DNA of 43,520 nucleotides, from the NCBI GenBank assembly GCA_049644265.1, contig JBARRO010000276.1, positions 1 to 43,520 on the forward strand, in the 5' to 3' direction. Below the pieces are notes generated by a model that saw only the letters and a program-made list of their open reading frames with translations, was not told where the DNA came from and made no database searches. Numbering within the stretch: the first letter of the stretch is position 1; each line of letters starts with the position of its first letter. Positions 26,477 through 34,855 of the stretch are shown one piece after another. Position numbers and translations under genes: made by a program. Source of the stretch: JBARRO01 sp049644265. Its GTDB lineage: Bacteria > Bacteroidota > Ignavibacteria > UBA10030.

Positions 26477-28024
26477 ATGATGTACAGGGGACAACACCAA
26501 GGTGCTCGGGTATCTGTTCGTAGATTTGCATGTGCTGCTATTTTCCAAAGCCTGCTGCTCATGCCGGTGATCTATGCTCAATCCACTGAGGTGGTTGTGT
26601 ACCTCGACAGTCTTCGTCAGGTCATGAGCGGATTCGGCGCGGCGAACATCCTTCCCTGGCGTCCCGATATGACCGCAGGCCAGATTCAGAAAGCATTCGG
26701 AACAGGGCCCGGTCAGCTTGGATTCACGCTCCTGCGTCTGCGTGTGCCTTCTTCAACGAATGAATTTGCTCTCAATGTGTCAACTGCACAGGCAGCGTAT
26801 GGAATGGGTGCGAAGATATTCGCTTCTCCGTGGTCGCCCCCGGCCTTGATGAAAACCAACAACAATATCGTTGCGGGCAGCCTGTACGACACTTCCTACG
26901 CCTCATTCGCGTCGCATTTGAAATCATTTGCCGACTACATGGCGGGCGTGGGCGCGCCATTGTACGCGATTTCCATACAAAATGAACCCGACGTCACCGT
27001 GACCTATGAATCGTGCAACTGGAATGCGACTCAAATGCTGAAGTTTGCCAAGGAGAATGCACAGACCGTCGGAACAAAAATCATTCTTCCTGAATCGTTC
27101 CACTTTGACCACGCCCTCTCCGACCCGACCCTGAACGATTCCACCGCCGCGGCGCACGTGGCAATCATCGGAGGACATATTTACGGAGGAGGATTGACAA
27201 GCTATCCTCTTGCGGCGAGCAAAGGGAAAGAACTGTGGATGACAGAACACCTGGACCTTGACACCACCTGGACCGGGGTTCTGGGGACGGGCAAGGAGAT
27301 CAACGACTGCATGAGTGCCGACATGAACGCGTACATCTGGTGGTACATTGTGCGGTACTACGGACCGGTTGGCGAAGATGGAAACGTGACAAAACGTGGT
27401 TACGTCATGTCGCAGTACTCGAGATTTGTACGCCCAGGTTATTTGCGGGTTCTCACAACGAATCTGCGTGGTTCGGTCTATGTCACCGCGTATAAATCTG
27501 GCTTATCGGGCAATTCCAAATTTGTCATCGTTGCTGTGAACATAGGTTCATCTGCGGCAGACCGGACGTTTACCATGCAAAATATCGCAGGCGGTACAGC
27601 AACGATGAAGGTCTATACAACCTCCAAAACGAAGAATTGTGAACAGCAGACAGATATCATCACATCCAACGGAAGCTTTACCGCAACTCTCCCCGATTCG
27701 AGTGTGACAACGTTTGTAGGGGATGTGGTGACAAACGTAGATGGTAATCCCGAGACTCCTCGGACATTCGGGTTATTCCAGAATTATCCGAATCCGTTCA
27801 ATCCGACTACAGTGATCAGTTACCAGTTACCAGTGGCCAGTATGGTGACGCTAAGCGTCTTCGACGTTCTCGGGCGCGAGGTGACGGTTCTTGTCAACGA
27901 AGAGAAACCGGCGGGACATTACTCGGTGAGGTTTGACGGCTCGGGACTCCGGAGCGGAGTCTATTTCTACAGGCTTTCAGCGGACGGGTTCGTGGCAACC
28001 AGGAAACTCGTTTTGGTAAAATAA
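26477..28024 (+). CDS. GH30 (subfamily 8-like) endo-glucuronoxylanase with sorting domain
   Basis: This 515-residue protein has a signal peptide (cleavage near VIYAQ), a GH30 barrel with side beta-domain (about 37-420), and a sorting domain (FGLFQNYPNPFNPTTVISYQ). The acid/base is Glu170 in SIQNEPDVTVTYESCNW and the nucleophile Glu257 in LWMTEHLD. The YESCNW segment, and WWYIVRYYG followed by NVTKRGYVMSQYSRFVRPGY, are marks of subfamily 8. These enzymes need a methylglucuronate branch to position their cut in the xylan main chain. Arg293 in WWYIVRYYG falls where the glucuronate-binding Arg of this subfamily is expected. This is one of the strongest pointers that the locus targets glucuronoxylan. 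Confidence 0.9.
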   Translation: MMYRGQHQGARVSVRRFACAAIFQSLLLMPVIYAQSTEVVVYLDSLRQVMSGFGAANILPWRPDMTAGQIQKAFGTGPGQLGFTLLRLRVPSSTNEFALNVSTAQAAYGMGAKIFASPWSPPALMKTNNNIVAGSLYDTSYASFASHLKSFADYMAGVGAPLYAISIQNEPDVTVTYESCNWNATQMLKFAKENAQTVGTKIILPESFHFDHALSDPTLNDSTAAAHVAIIGGHIYGGGLTSYPLAASKGKELWMTEHLDLDTTWTGVLGTGKEINDCMSADMNAYIWWYIVRYYGPVGEDGNVTKRGYVMSQYSRFVRPGYLRVLTTNLRGSVYVTAYKSGLSGNSKFVIVAVNIGSSAADRTFTMQNIAGGTATMKVYTTSKTKNCEQQTDIITSNGSFTATLPDSSVTTFVGDVVTNVDGNPETPRTFGLFQNYPNPFNPTTVISYQLPVASMVTLSVFDVLGREVTVLVNEEKPAGHYSVRFDGSGLRSGVYFYRLSADGFVATRKLVLVK

Positions 28025-28039
28025 AGCCAGAGGAACCAC

Positions 28040-29692
28040 ATGGTTACTTTCGCCAGGCATCTGAGATTCTTATGGTTTTGGTTGGGTGCGTTGTGTGCTA
28101 CAGTGAATCTGCCCGGAACCTGGATTCACGCACAGGATCAGCAGTTGCCCCGTTTGAAAAAGCAGGGGACAGCGACCCAACTTGTGGTTCATGGCAAGCC
28201 ATTTCTGATCCTCGGAGGAGAACTGGGTAACTCAACGGCTTCAAGCCTCGAGTATCTACGGCCCTCATGGAAGAAGTTCCAGGCAATGCATCTCAACACC
28301 ATTCTCTCTCCCGTGTACTGGGAGCTCATTGAGCCCCAGGAAGGTAAGTTTGATTTCTCCCTCCTCGACGGTTTGATTCGCGACGCCAGAAAGCACGACA
28401 TCAAGTTGGTGCTCTTGTGGTTCGGATCGTGGAAAAACAGCATGTCATGTTATGTGCCGGAGTGGGTGAAGAAGGATTTCGTCCGGTTTCCGCGGGCGCA
28501 GGACCAGAAAGGCAGGAGCATGGAGATGCTGACGACCTTCAACCGGAACAGTCTCGAGACGGATAAAAAGGCGTTCGTCGCACTCACGAGCCATCTTCGC
28601 AAATTCGACGGACGTGAGAATACTGTGGTGATGATCCAGGTCGAGAATGAAATCGGCATGATCCCGGATGCAAGAGATTATTCCGGTGACGCAACGAAGG
28701 CGTTTCAATCGGCGGTACCGGCCGAACTCATGACGTACCTTCAGGGACACAAAGAACATTTGCAGCCTGAGTTCAGAGTCCTTTGGGAAAAGGGAGGATT
28801 CAAGACGTCGGGCACTTGGGAGCAGATATTCGGCGTTGGCCTCCAAACCGATGAAATCTTCACAGCCTGGAACTATGCGCGATATGTCGAGCAGGTGACG
28901 GTGGCCGGGAAGAAGGAATACAACCTGCCGATGTATGTGAACGCAGCGTTGATCAGAGAGGGATACCGGCCCGGCCAATATCCGAGCGGGGGGCCGCTTC
29001 CGCATATCATGGACGTCTGGAAAGCAGGAACTCCGTCGATCGATTTTCTCGCACCCGACATCTACCACGGGAGCTTCGTCGACTGGAGCAGCAAATTCCG
29101 CCGGGATGATAATCCGGTGTTCATCCCTGAAGCAGGGCTCAGCCATCGGTCTGCCGCAGATGCCTTGTTTGCCATCGGTCAACTCGATGCAATCGGTTTC
29201 TGTCCCTTCGCGATCGAATCCAACGATCCTGCAGGACACCGACTCTCGAAAGCGTATGACCTGCTGGCGCAACTCGCGCCGATTATTCTCGAGAAACAGG
29301 GAAAGAATGTCATGGCGGGGATCTCCGCCGAGAAAGACCGTCCCGAGACTATAGTGAAATTCGGCGAATATCAAATGACCGCCTCCTTTGAACTCCTTGA
29401 CCGTTATGCCGGCCCAACGACGGATACCGACCCGCGCGGCGGGGGGATCATTATTCAGCTGGGCCCCGACGAATTCATTCTTGCCGGTTCTGGCCTGATC
29501 GTCACGTTCCAATCCCTGAATTCAGATCGACCTCTCGCCGGAATCCTCAGCATCGATGAAGGGCGCTACGAAAAAAACGTGTGGAAGGCCGGGCGCAGAT
29601 TGAACGGAGATCAAAGCCATCAGGGCCGACATGCGCGATTGCCGTATGGCGATTTTCAGATTCAGCGGGTGAAATTGTATCAGTACAAGTAG
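28040..29692 (+). CDS. GH35-like beta-galactosidase-type enzyme
   Basis: This 550-residue protein has AGAGGAA upstream of the ATG and an N-terminal export signal (cleavage near WIHAQ). A TIM barrel (about 45-400) resembles GH35/GH42-type beta-galactosidases, with the acid/base Glu204 in MIQVENEIG and the nucleophile near Glu364 in VFIPEAGLSH. A C-terminal domain resembling DUF5597 follows, as in CjBgl35A-like enzymes. It has no sorting domain, so periplasmic action is likely. It could remove galactose from side chains of hemicellulose or xyloglucan. The specificity is not proven by the sequence. It is followed by a 281-base spacer full of palindromes, which probably ends the transcript or splits it. 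Confidence 0.8.
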   Translation: MVTFARHLRFLWFWLGALCATVNLPGTWIHAQDQQLPRLKKQGTATQLVVHGKPFLILGGELGNSTASSLEYLRPSWKKFQAMHLNTILSPVYWELIEPQEGKFDFSLLDGLIRDARKHDIKLVLLWFGSWKNSMSCYVPEWVKKDFVRFPRAQDQKGRSMEMLTTFNRNSLETDKKAFVALTSHLRKFDGRENTVVMIQVENEIGMIPDARDYSGDATKAFQSAVPAELMTYLQGHKEHLQPEFRVLWEKGGFKTSGTWEQIFGVGLQTDEIFTAWNYARYVEQVTVAGKKEYNLPMYVNAALIREGYRPGQYPSGGPLPHIMDVWKAGTPSIDFLAPDIYHGSFVDWSSKFRRDDNPVFIPEAGLSHRSAADALFAIGQLDAIGFCPFAIESNDPAGHRLSKAYDLLAQLAPIILEKQGKNVMAGISAEKDRPETIVKFGEYQMTASFELLDRYAGPTTDTDPRGGGIIIQLGPDEFILAGSGLIVTFQSLNSDRPLAGILSIDEGRYEKNVWKAGRRLNGDQSHQGRHARLPYGDFQIQRVKLYQYK

Positions 29693-29940
29693 CCCACGAT
29701 TTCAATCGTGGGTAACGGGACGCAGACGGCAGCAGCCCACGATTTTCAATCGTGGGAAACGAGGTGTTCGAAGAACCGAAGCCATCCCGTAGAAACCAAA
29801 GACCTAACGCTCTTGCGTTAGGTGGCCGGAAGGTGCCGAAGGCAGCCCCGCCGTTCCCCGCTCATTGAAAAAGCGAGGCGGGGCCGAAGCGAAGCGCAGC
29901 CTGAAGGCCACCGGCCCTGAGTCTTTCGACTGCGCTCAGG
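29693..29940. repeat. cluster of REP-like palindromes between GH35 and GH10
   Basis: Five hairpins follow one another. CCCACGATTTCAATCGTGGG is at 29693-29712, its near-copy with one extra T at 29736-29756, and CCTAACGCTCTTGCGTTAGG at 29803-29822. An arm pair GCCCCGCC/GGCGGGGC spans 29845-29884, and CCTGAG/CTCAGG spans 29916-29940. The first two arms are the same sequence used twice. The arrangement resembles dispersed REP/BIME elements moved by Y1-type transposases, although no such transposase gene is in the window. The gap contains no gene. Confidence 0.75.
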
Positions 29941-29973
29941 ACACGATTAGCGAAGGGCAACGCCCATACTCCT

Positions 29974-31554
29974 ATGTTCTTCAAATTACATTTGAAAAAT
30001 TACCTCAGAATCTTTCTCCTCGTCTCTCTCTCGGGATTGACGCCGGGATTGTCGTTTGCGCAACCGCTTGCGAATGGCAAGAGCAAGTTTTTGGGTGCCG
30101 GAACAAACAGCAGCGTGTGGCAGAGTTTCGATTCCTATTGGAACCAGGTTACCCCGGGAAATGACGGCAAATGGGGATCCGTTGAATACGCGCAAGGACA
30201 GTACAACTGGACGGGCCTGGATATCATCTACAATTACGCGATTAACAAGGGAATTCCGTTCAAGGAACATTGCCTTGTCTGGGGGAGCCAGCAGCCATCG
30301 TGGATTGGCTCGCTCGATTCCGCTTCGCAACGGGCGGCTGTTGAAAAATGGATTGACACCCTCGGCCATCGGTATCCTTCGGTTTCTTTTGTGGATGTTG
30401 TTAACGAACCGTTCCACGCACCTCCCGTGTACAAGAATGCGCTCGGAGGTGATGGGGCCACCGGGTGGGATTGGGTCATCACTTCATTCCAGTGGGCGAG
30501 ACAGTCTTGTGCCAACGGGGTCAAGCTGCTGTTGAACGAGTATAACATCCTGCAGGATAATACCGCCACCACGAACTACATCAACCTTATTACTCTTCTG
30601 AAGGATCGGGGGTTGATTGACGGGATCGGCATTCAGGGACACTACTTTGAATTCCGCAGTCCTGTCGGCACCACGACGTACCTGTACGATGTCAATACCA
30701 TCAAAGGAAACCTGAACAGGCTGGCGGGTCTCGGGTTACCGATCTATATCACGGAGTTTGACGTCAGCGAATCTGTCGATGCAAATCAGCTCTCACAGTA
30801 CCAAGTGTATTTTCCCATCTTCTGGGATCACCCCTCGGTAAAAGGAATAACATTGTGGGGATACATTGAGAACGACGTGTGGAATTCGTATCCCTATACT
30901 TATCTAATCCGGACGAACGAAACGGAGCGGCCGGCTCTCCAATGGCTCAGGACGTTTATCGCCGTCGGCTCCATCCCGGCTGCACCTTCCTTGATTTCTC
31001 CCAAGAACATCACCGACGTACCGCTGAAGCCAACGCTTGTCTGGCGCTCCTCGATGTTTGCGACAAGTTATCGGCTCCAGATCTCCACGATGAACGATTT
31101 CTCCTCGCTCGAACGTGATTCAACGTGTTCGGATACGACCTTGACGTTAGCCGCACCCCTGACGATCGTGACGGACTACTTTTGGAGGGTCAGCGCGATC
31201 AGTGCTGCAGGTCAGAGTGCCTGGTCCACTCCAGCCTTTTTTGTTACGGGTATGGTGAACGCTGTTGGGGATGGATTTGCAGAAACGCCGCGGGTGTTCG
31301 AGTTGTTTCAAAACTATCCAAATCCGTTCAATCCGATGACCGCGATGAGTTATGAGGTACCAGTTGTGAGTTTAGTAACTCTGAGGATTTTTGATTACCT
31401 CGGTCGCGAGGTGGCGGTGCTTGTCGACGGAGTAGAGTCTGCCGGAACTCACACGACAATCTGGGATGCATCTGCGTTTCCGAGCGGCATGTATTTCTGT
31501 CGATTGACGGCGAACGGTTTGACGCAAACGAAAAAGCTTGTGCTGATACGATGA
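29974..31554 (+). CDS. GH10 endo-beta-1,4-xylanase with Fn3-like and sorting domains
   Basis: This 526-residue secreted protein has a signal peptide ending near GLSFAQ, a compact GH10 barrel (about 35-330), a fibronectin III-like domain (about 335-425) and a sorting domain (FELFQNYPNPFNPMT). The acid/base is Glu145 in FVDVVNEPFH and the nucleophile Glu261 in LPIYITEFDV. It cuts the beta-1,4-xylan main chain outside the cell. The domain is close in sequence to the second GH10 at 33514, which suggests an old tandem duplication, but only this copy has the Fn3-like insert. No clear Shine-Dalgarno precedes the start. Confidence 0.93.
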   Translation: MFFKLHLKNYLRIFLLVSLSGLTPGLSFAQPLANGKSKFLGAGTNSSVWQSFDSYWNQVTPGNDGKWGSVEYAQGQYNWTGLDIIYNYAINKGIPFKEHCLVWGSQQPSWIGSLDSASQRAAVEKWIDTLGHRYPSVSFVDVVNEPFHAPPVYKNALGGDGATGWDWVITSFQWARQSCANGVKLLLNEYNILQDNTATTNYINLITLLKDRGLIDGIGIQGHYFEFRSPVGTTTYLYDVNTIKGNLNRLAGLGLPIYITEFDVSESVDANQLSQYQVYFPIFWDHPSVKGITLWGYIENDVWNSYPYTYLIRTNETERPALQWLRTFIAVGSIPAAPSLISPKNITDVPLKPTLVWRSSMFATSYRLQISTMNDFSSLERDSTCSDTTLTLAAPLTIVTDYFWRVSAISAAGQSAWSTPAFFVTGMVNAVGDGFAETPRVFELFQNYPNPFNPMTAMSYEVPVVSLVTLRIFDYLGREVAVLVDGVESAGTHTTIWDASAFPSGMYFCRLTANGLTQTKKLVLIR

Positions 31555-31592
31555 CTCTGAACTTCTCTTGATTGTTCATCACGGAGGACCCT

Positions 31593-33437
31593 GTGCCTAA
31601 ACGAACAGAAATTCTTGGCATCCTGCTGCTTGCGCTTTTTGCCTCTGCATCAGCGCAGCCTTCAGGCGGCCCGTACGGCCCCATACGTCAAACCTACGCC
31701 CTGCCGAAGGGAGCGGAGAAAATTTATTATGTTGCCGCCGACGGGAGCGGCGAACAAACCGGCGAGTCGTTGGATAAACCAACCACGCTTGAATCCGCCA
31801 TCGAGCGTGCAGTCACTGGCGACGCTATTGTACTACGCGGGGGGACGTACCGCACTGGCAACTTGCTGCTGAACCAGGGAGTCACAATCCAGCCCTATGC
31901 CGATGAGGAACCCGTGCTCAAGGGCACCCTCGTGGCGACCAACTGGCAGAACCTTGGCAACGGATTGTGGGTCAAGAAATGGCCCCGCTTGTTCCCTGCA
32001 AAACCCGCTGACTGGTGGCGAAGAAACACGGAAGGGAAGAAGACTCCCCTCCATCGCTTCAACAACGACATGGTGTTTGTGGACGGGAGATTTCTGCAAT
32101 CCGCCGGTTGGCAGGGCGATGTGGATGAGAATTCATATTTCATCGACTATGAAACAGGGCAGGTGTTCATCGGTGTCGACCCGACAAATCATCTTGTGGA
32201 AATCACGGCGTTCGATGCCGCCCTGGTGAGAACCACCAAAGAATGCCATGGGAAAGGCTCTGACCGCAAGGGCTACATCATTCGGGGAGTCACATTTACT
32301 CAATACGCCTATCGGGCGCTCGAAGTCGAGGGCGTTGAGCCGGAGGGTATCTCCGACGAGTCCAAACACGGAAAGGACGTCGTTGGTACGACGCTGGAGG
32401 ACTGCACGATTTCCTACTGTTCCCGTGTCGCCGGATATTTCCGCGGCGACCATATGACGTTACGACGCTGTCGGATCAGCGACACAAGCACCGAAGGCAT
32501 ATACATTATTGCCTCCAACGACGTGCTCCTCGAGAAGAACATTTTCGCGAGAAACAACATCGAGAATATCACCGGCTACTATCCCGCAGCGGTAAAAATC
32601 TTCAACCAGAGTCATCGCGTGACCTGCCGCGATAATCTTGTAACCGATCTTCCGAATTCCAACGGCATTTGGTACGATGTCGGCAATGTGGACGGCGTTT
32701 TTGTGAACAACTGGATCCAAAACGTCGGTCGCGTCGGCAAAACGACTCCTACCAATCAGCTCTGGCCGAGCGATAACGGGTTCTTCTTTGAAATCTCGAA
32801 AGGCGCCGTTTGTGCTGGAAATGTGTTCGTCAATTGCGATCACGGACTCATGATCCTGAACAGCTCAAATGTGCAAATGTACAACAACACATTCGTGAAC
32901 AGCATGGCATGCATTGGACGGAACGGGCGCGTTGCGGCGGGAGATCATTTCGGCTGGCATGCCAGCACCGGTCCCGATGTGGAGAAGAGGGAAGGGCATG
33001 TCTTCGTCAACAATCTGCTCACGGGAGATAAGGACTTTGAAAGGCCGTTGCTCTTCGTCTGGCAGCCGGATTCCCTCTGCGGTCGCCTTACGAAGCCGCA
33101 ACTAGAAAAACTGGATTACAACTCTTTTGTCCGGGGAGCGGAAAAGGCTCAGTATCCAACGATCCTGTGGGGTCCGGCGCGTGGGGAGAAGTGCCAGGTG
33201 GGATTTGCTTCACCCAAGGAGTTGTCAAAGCAATACCCCGAATTTTCCGCCAACAGCCCTTCCATGTCGGGCTACGACGGCCCGCTGTTCAAGAGCGCGG
33301 ATCTGGGCAACTTTGAATTGCTTCAGACATTCCAGGGATCAAAGTCGGGGACACAAATTCCCGCCGACGTAGCGAAAGTTCTTGGCCGGACTGGCAAGGG
33401 AGATCGATCCGTCGGTGCGTACCCCGCAGGGCAGTAA
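31593..33437 (+). CDS. exported right-handed beta-helix protein, possibly a GH120-like glycosidase
   Basis: A GTG start at 31593 is chosen because GGAGG lies 5 bases upstream and the product then begins with a signal peptide (PKRTEILGILLLALFASASA). The 614-residue protein has the entry segment KIYYVAADGSGEQTGESLDK and a long run of beta-helix coils (about 220-480) typical of pectate-lyase-like folds. Within the coils, Asp362 in NGIWYDVGN and Glu400 in NGFFFEISKG stand at positions that recall the Asp/Glu pair of GH120 beta-xylosidases, which have this same fold. That link is from memory of the family and needs a search. It has no sorting domain, unlike its GH10 neighbours on both sides, so it is probably periplasmic. 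Confidence 0.72.
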   Translation: MPKRTEILGILLLALFASASAQPSGGPYGPIRQTYALPKGAEKIYYVAADGSGEQTGESLDKPTTLESAIERAVTGDAIVLRGGTYRTGNLLLNQGVTIQPYADEEPVLKGTLVATNWQNLGNGLWVKKWPRLFPAKPADWWRRNTEGKKTPLHRFNNDMVFVDGRFLQSAGWQGDVDENSYFIDYETGQVFIGVDPTNHLVEITAFDAALVRTTKECHGKGSDRKGYIIRGVTFTQYAYRALEVEGVEPEGISDESKHGKDVVGTTLEDCTISYCSRVAGYFRGDHMTLRRCRISDTSTEGIYIIASNDVLLEKNIFARNNIENITGYYPAAVKIFNQSHRVTCRDNLVTDLPNSNGIWYDVGNVDGVFVNNWIQNVGRVGKTTPTNQLWPSDNGFFFEISKGAVCAGNVFVNCDHGLMILNSSNVQMYNNTFVNSMACIGRNGRVAAGDHFGWHASTGPDVEKREGHVFVNNLLTGDKDFERPLLFVWQPDSLCGRLTKPQLEKLDYNSFVRGAEKAQYPTILWGPARGEKCQVGFASPKELSKQYPEFSANSPSMSGYDGPLFKSADLGNFELLQTFQGSKSGTQIPADVAKVLGRTGKGDRSVGAYPAGQ

Positions 33438-33513
33438 TTTCAAAACTCATGGAACTTTGGACTCATTGCGTTATCTTGTTGAAGATGAATAGGCATGACC
33501 GAGGAGAAGGAAT

Positions 33514-34815
33514 ATGATGGGAATGACAGGACGAAATAAACTGAATCATTTGCCAATGCTGGTTGGAATCGCGCTGATGCTTGGTGGAAGCGAATCCCCG
33601 GCTCAGCTTGCAGCAGGCAAGGGGAAATTTCTGGGAAACGTCTGGGGTGGTTTCGGAACTCCTCCCCTGAACTACGATCTGTATTGGAATCAGATCACTC
33701 CGGAGAACGCCTCAAAATGGGTTTCGGTCGAAGGGACGAGGAACAGCTATAACTGGACCCGTGTCGACGAAATCTACAGCTATTGCATCGATACCAAGGG
33801 CTATCCATTCAAGTTCCACACCCTGATCTGGGGCCAGCAATATCCGACTTGGTTGACTGGTCTTGATTCTCTCACGCAATCGCAGGAGATCGAGGAGTGG
33901 ATTCGCCTTGTGGGGGAACGGTACCCCAGTGCATCGTTTGTCGATGTGGTGAATGAGCCGCTGCCGGGGCATAACCCGGCTCCCTTCAAGAATGCACTTG
34001 GGGGCGACGGTGCAACGGGCTGGGACTGGGTCATTCGTTCATTCCAATTGGCCCGGCAGTACATGCTCAAAGGAGTCAAACTGCTGATCAACGAATACGG
34101 CATCCTTGGCAACTCGCAAGCCACAACAAACTATCTGACGATTATCAATCTTCTGAAGGACCGGAACCTCATCGATGGCATCGGGATCCAGGGGCATCGC
34201 TTCGAACTCGAGACCGCCGACACCACAACGATCAAGAACAACCTCACTGCGCTCGCCGCGACGGGGCTTCCGATCTACATCTCAGAATTCGACGTAGCGC
34301 CAGCGAACCAACTAAACGATGCCACGCAGCTCGCGGAATATCAGCGCATCTTCCCGGTTCTCTGGCGGCATCCGGGAGTCAAGGGGATAACGTTCTGGGG
34401 GTACATCAAGGATCTCACCTGGCAGACGAACGCGTACCTTATCACAGGCACCGGAACAGAGCGTCCGGCGATGCAATGGCTGAAATCGTTCATGTCAACC
34501 GTCTCAGACGTGGCCGACCAGCCCCGACAGCCGGCTGATTTCACATTAAGTCAAAACTATCCCAATCCGTTCAATCCGGCGACAGTGATCAGGTATCAGT
34601 TGTCAGTTTCCAGTTTTGTTTCATTGAAGGTGTTCGACGTTCTTGGACGAGAGGTGGATAAACTTGTGGAAGGAGTTGTGGACAGAGGGGTAAAGACTGT
34701 CCAATGGAATGCAAAGGCACCAAGTGGAATCTACATTTATCGGCTCGAAGCGGTGTCGCTTGATGATCCCGCTCTGCGGTTTGTCGATTCAAAGAGAATG
34801 ATCCTTCTCCGATGA
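33514..34815 (+). CDS. GH10 endo-beta-1,4-xylanase with sorting domain
   Basis: This 433-residue protein has GAGGAGAAGG upstream of the ATG, a signal peptide (cleavage near ESPAQ), a compact GH10 barrel (about 32-330) and a C-terminal sorting domain (FTLSQNYPNPFNPATVIRYQ). The catalytic pair is Glu148 in FVDVVNEPLP and Glu258 in LPIYISEFDV. It is a close paralogue of the GH10 at 29974, sharing the long segments NALGGDGATGWDWVI and LIDGIGIQGH. Having two copies, one with and one without an Fn3-like module, suggests different reach on insoluble xylan. It is the last surface enzyme before the methyltransferase genes, which begin 40 bases later on the same strand. Confidence 0.93.
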   Translation: MMGMTGRNKLNHLPMLVGIALMLGGSESPAQLAAGKGKFLGNVWGGFGTPPLNYDLYWNQITPENASKWVSVEGTRNSYNWTRVDEIYSYCIDTKGYPFKFHTLIWGQQYPTWLTGLDSLTQSQEIEEWIRLVGERYPSASFVDVVNEPLPGHNPAPFKNALGGDGATGWDWVIRSFQLARQYMLKGVKLLINEYGILGNSQATTNYLTIINLLKDRNLIDGIGIQGHRFELETADTTTIKNNLTALAATGLPIYISEFDVAPANQLNDATQLAEYQRIFPVLWRHPGVKGITFWGYIKDLTWQTNAYLITGTGTERPAMQWLKSFMSTVSDVADQPRQPADFTLSQNYPNPFNPATVIRYQLSVSSFVSLKVFDVLGREVDKLVEGVVDRGVKTVQWNAKAPSGIYIYRLEAVSLDDPALRFVDSKRMILLR

Positions 34816-34855
34816 CGAAGCCGAAACCCCAAATCACGCAGGAAGGAAGCTGCTT

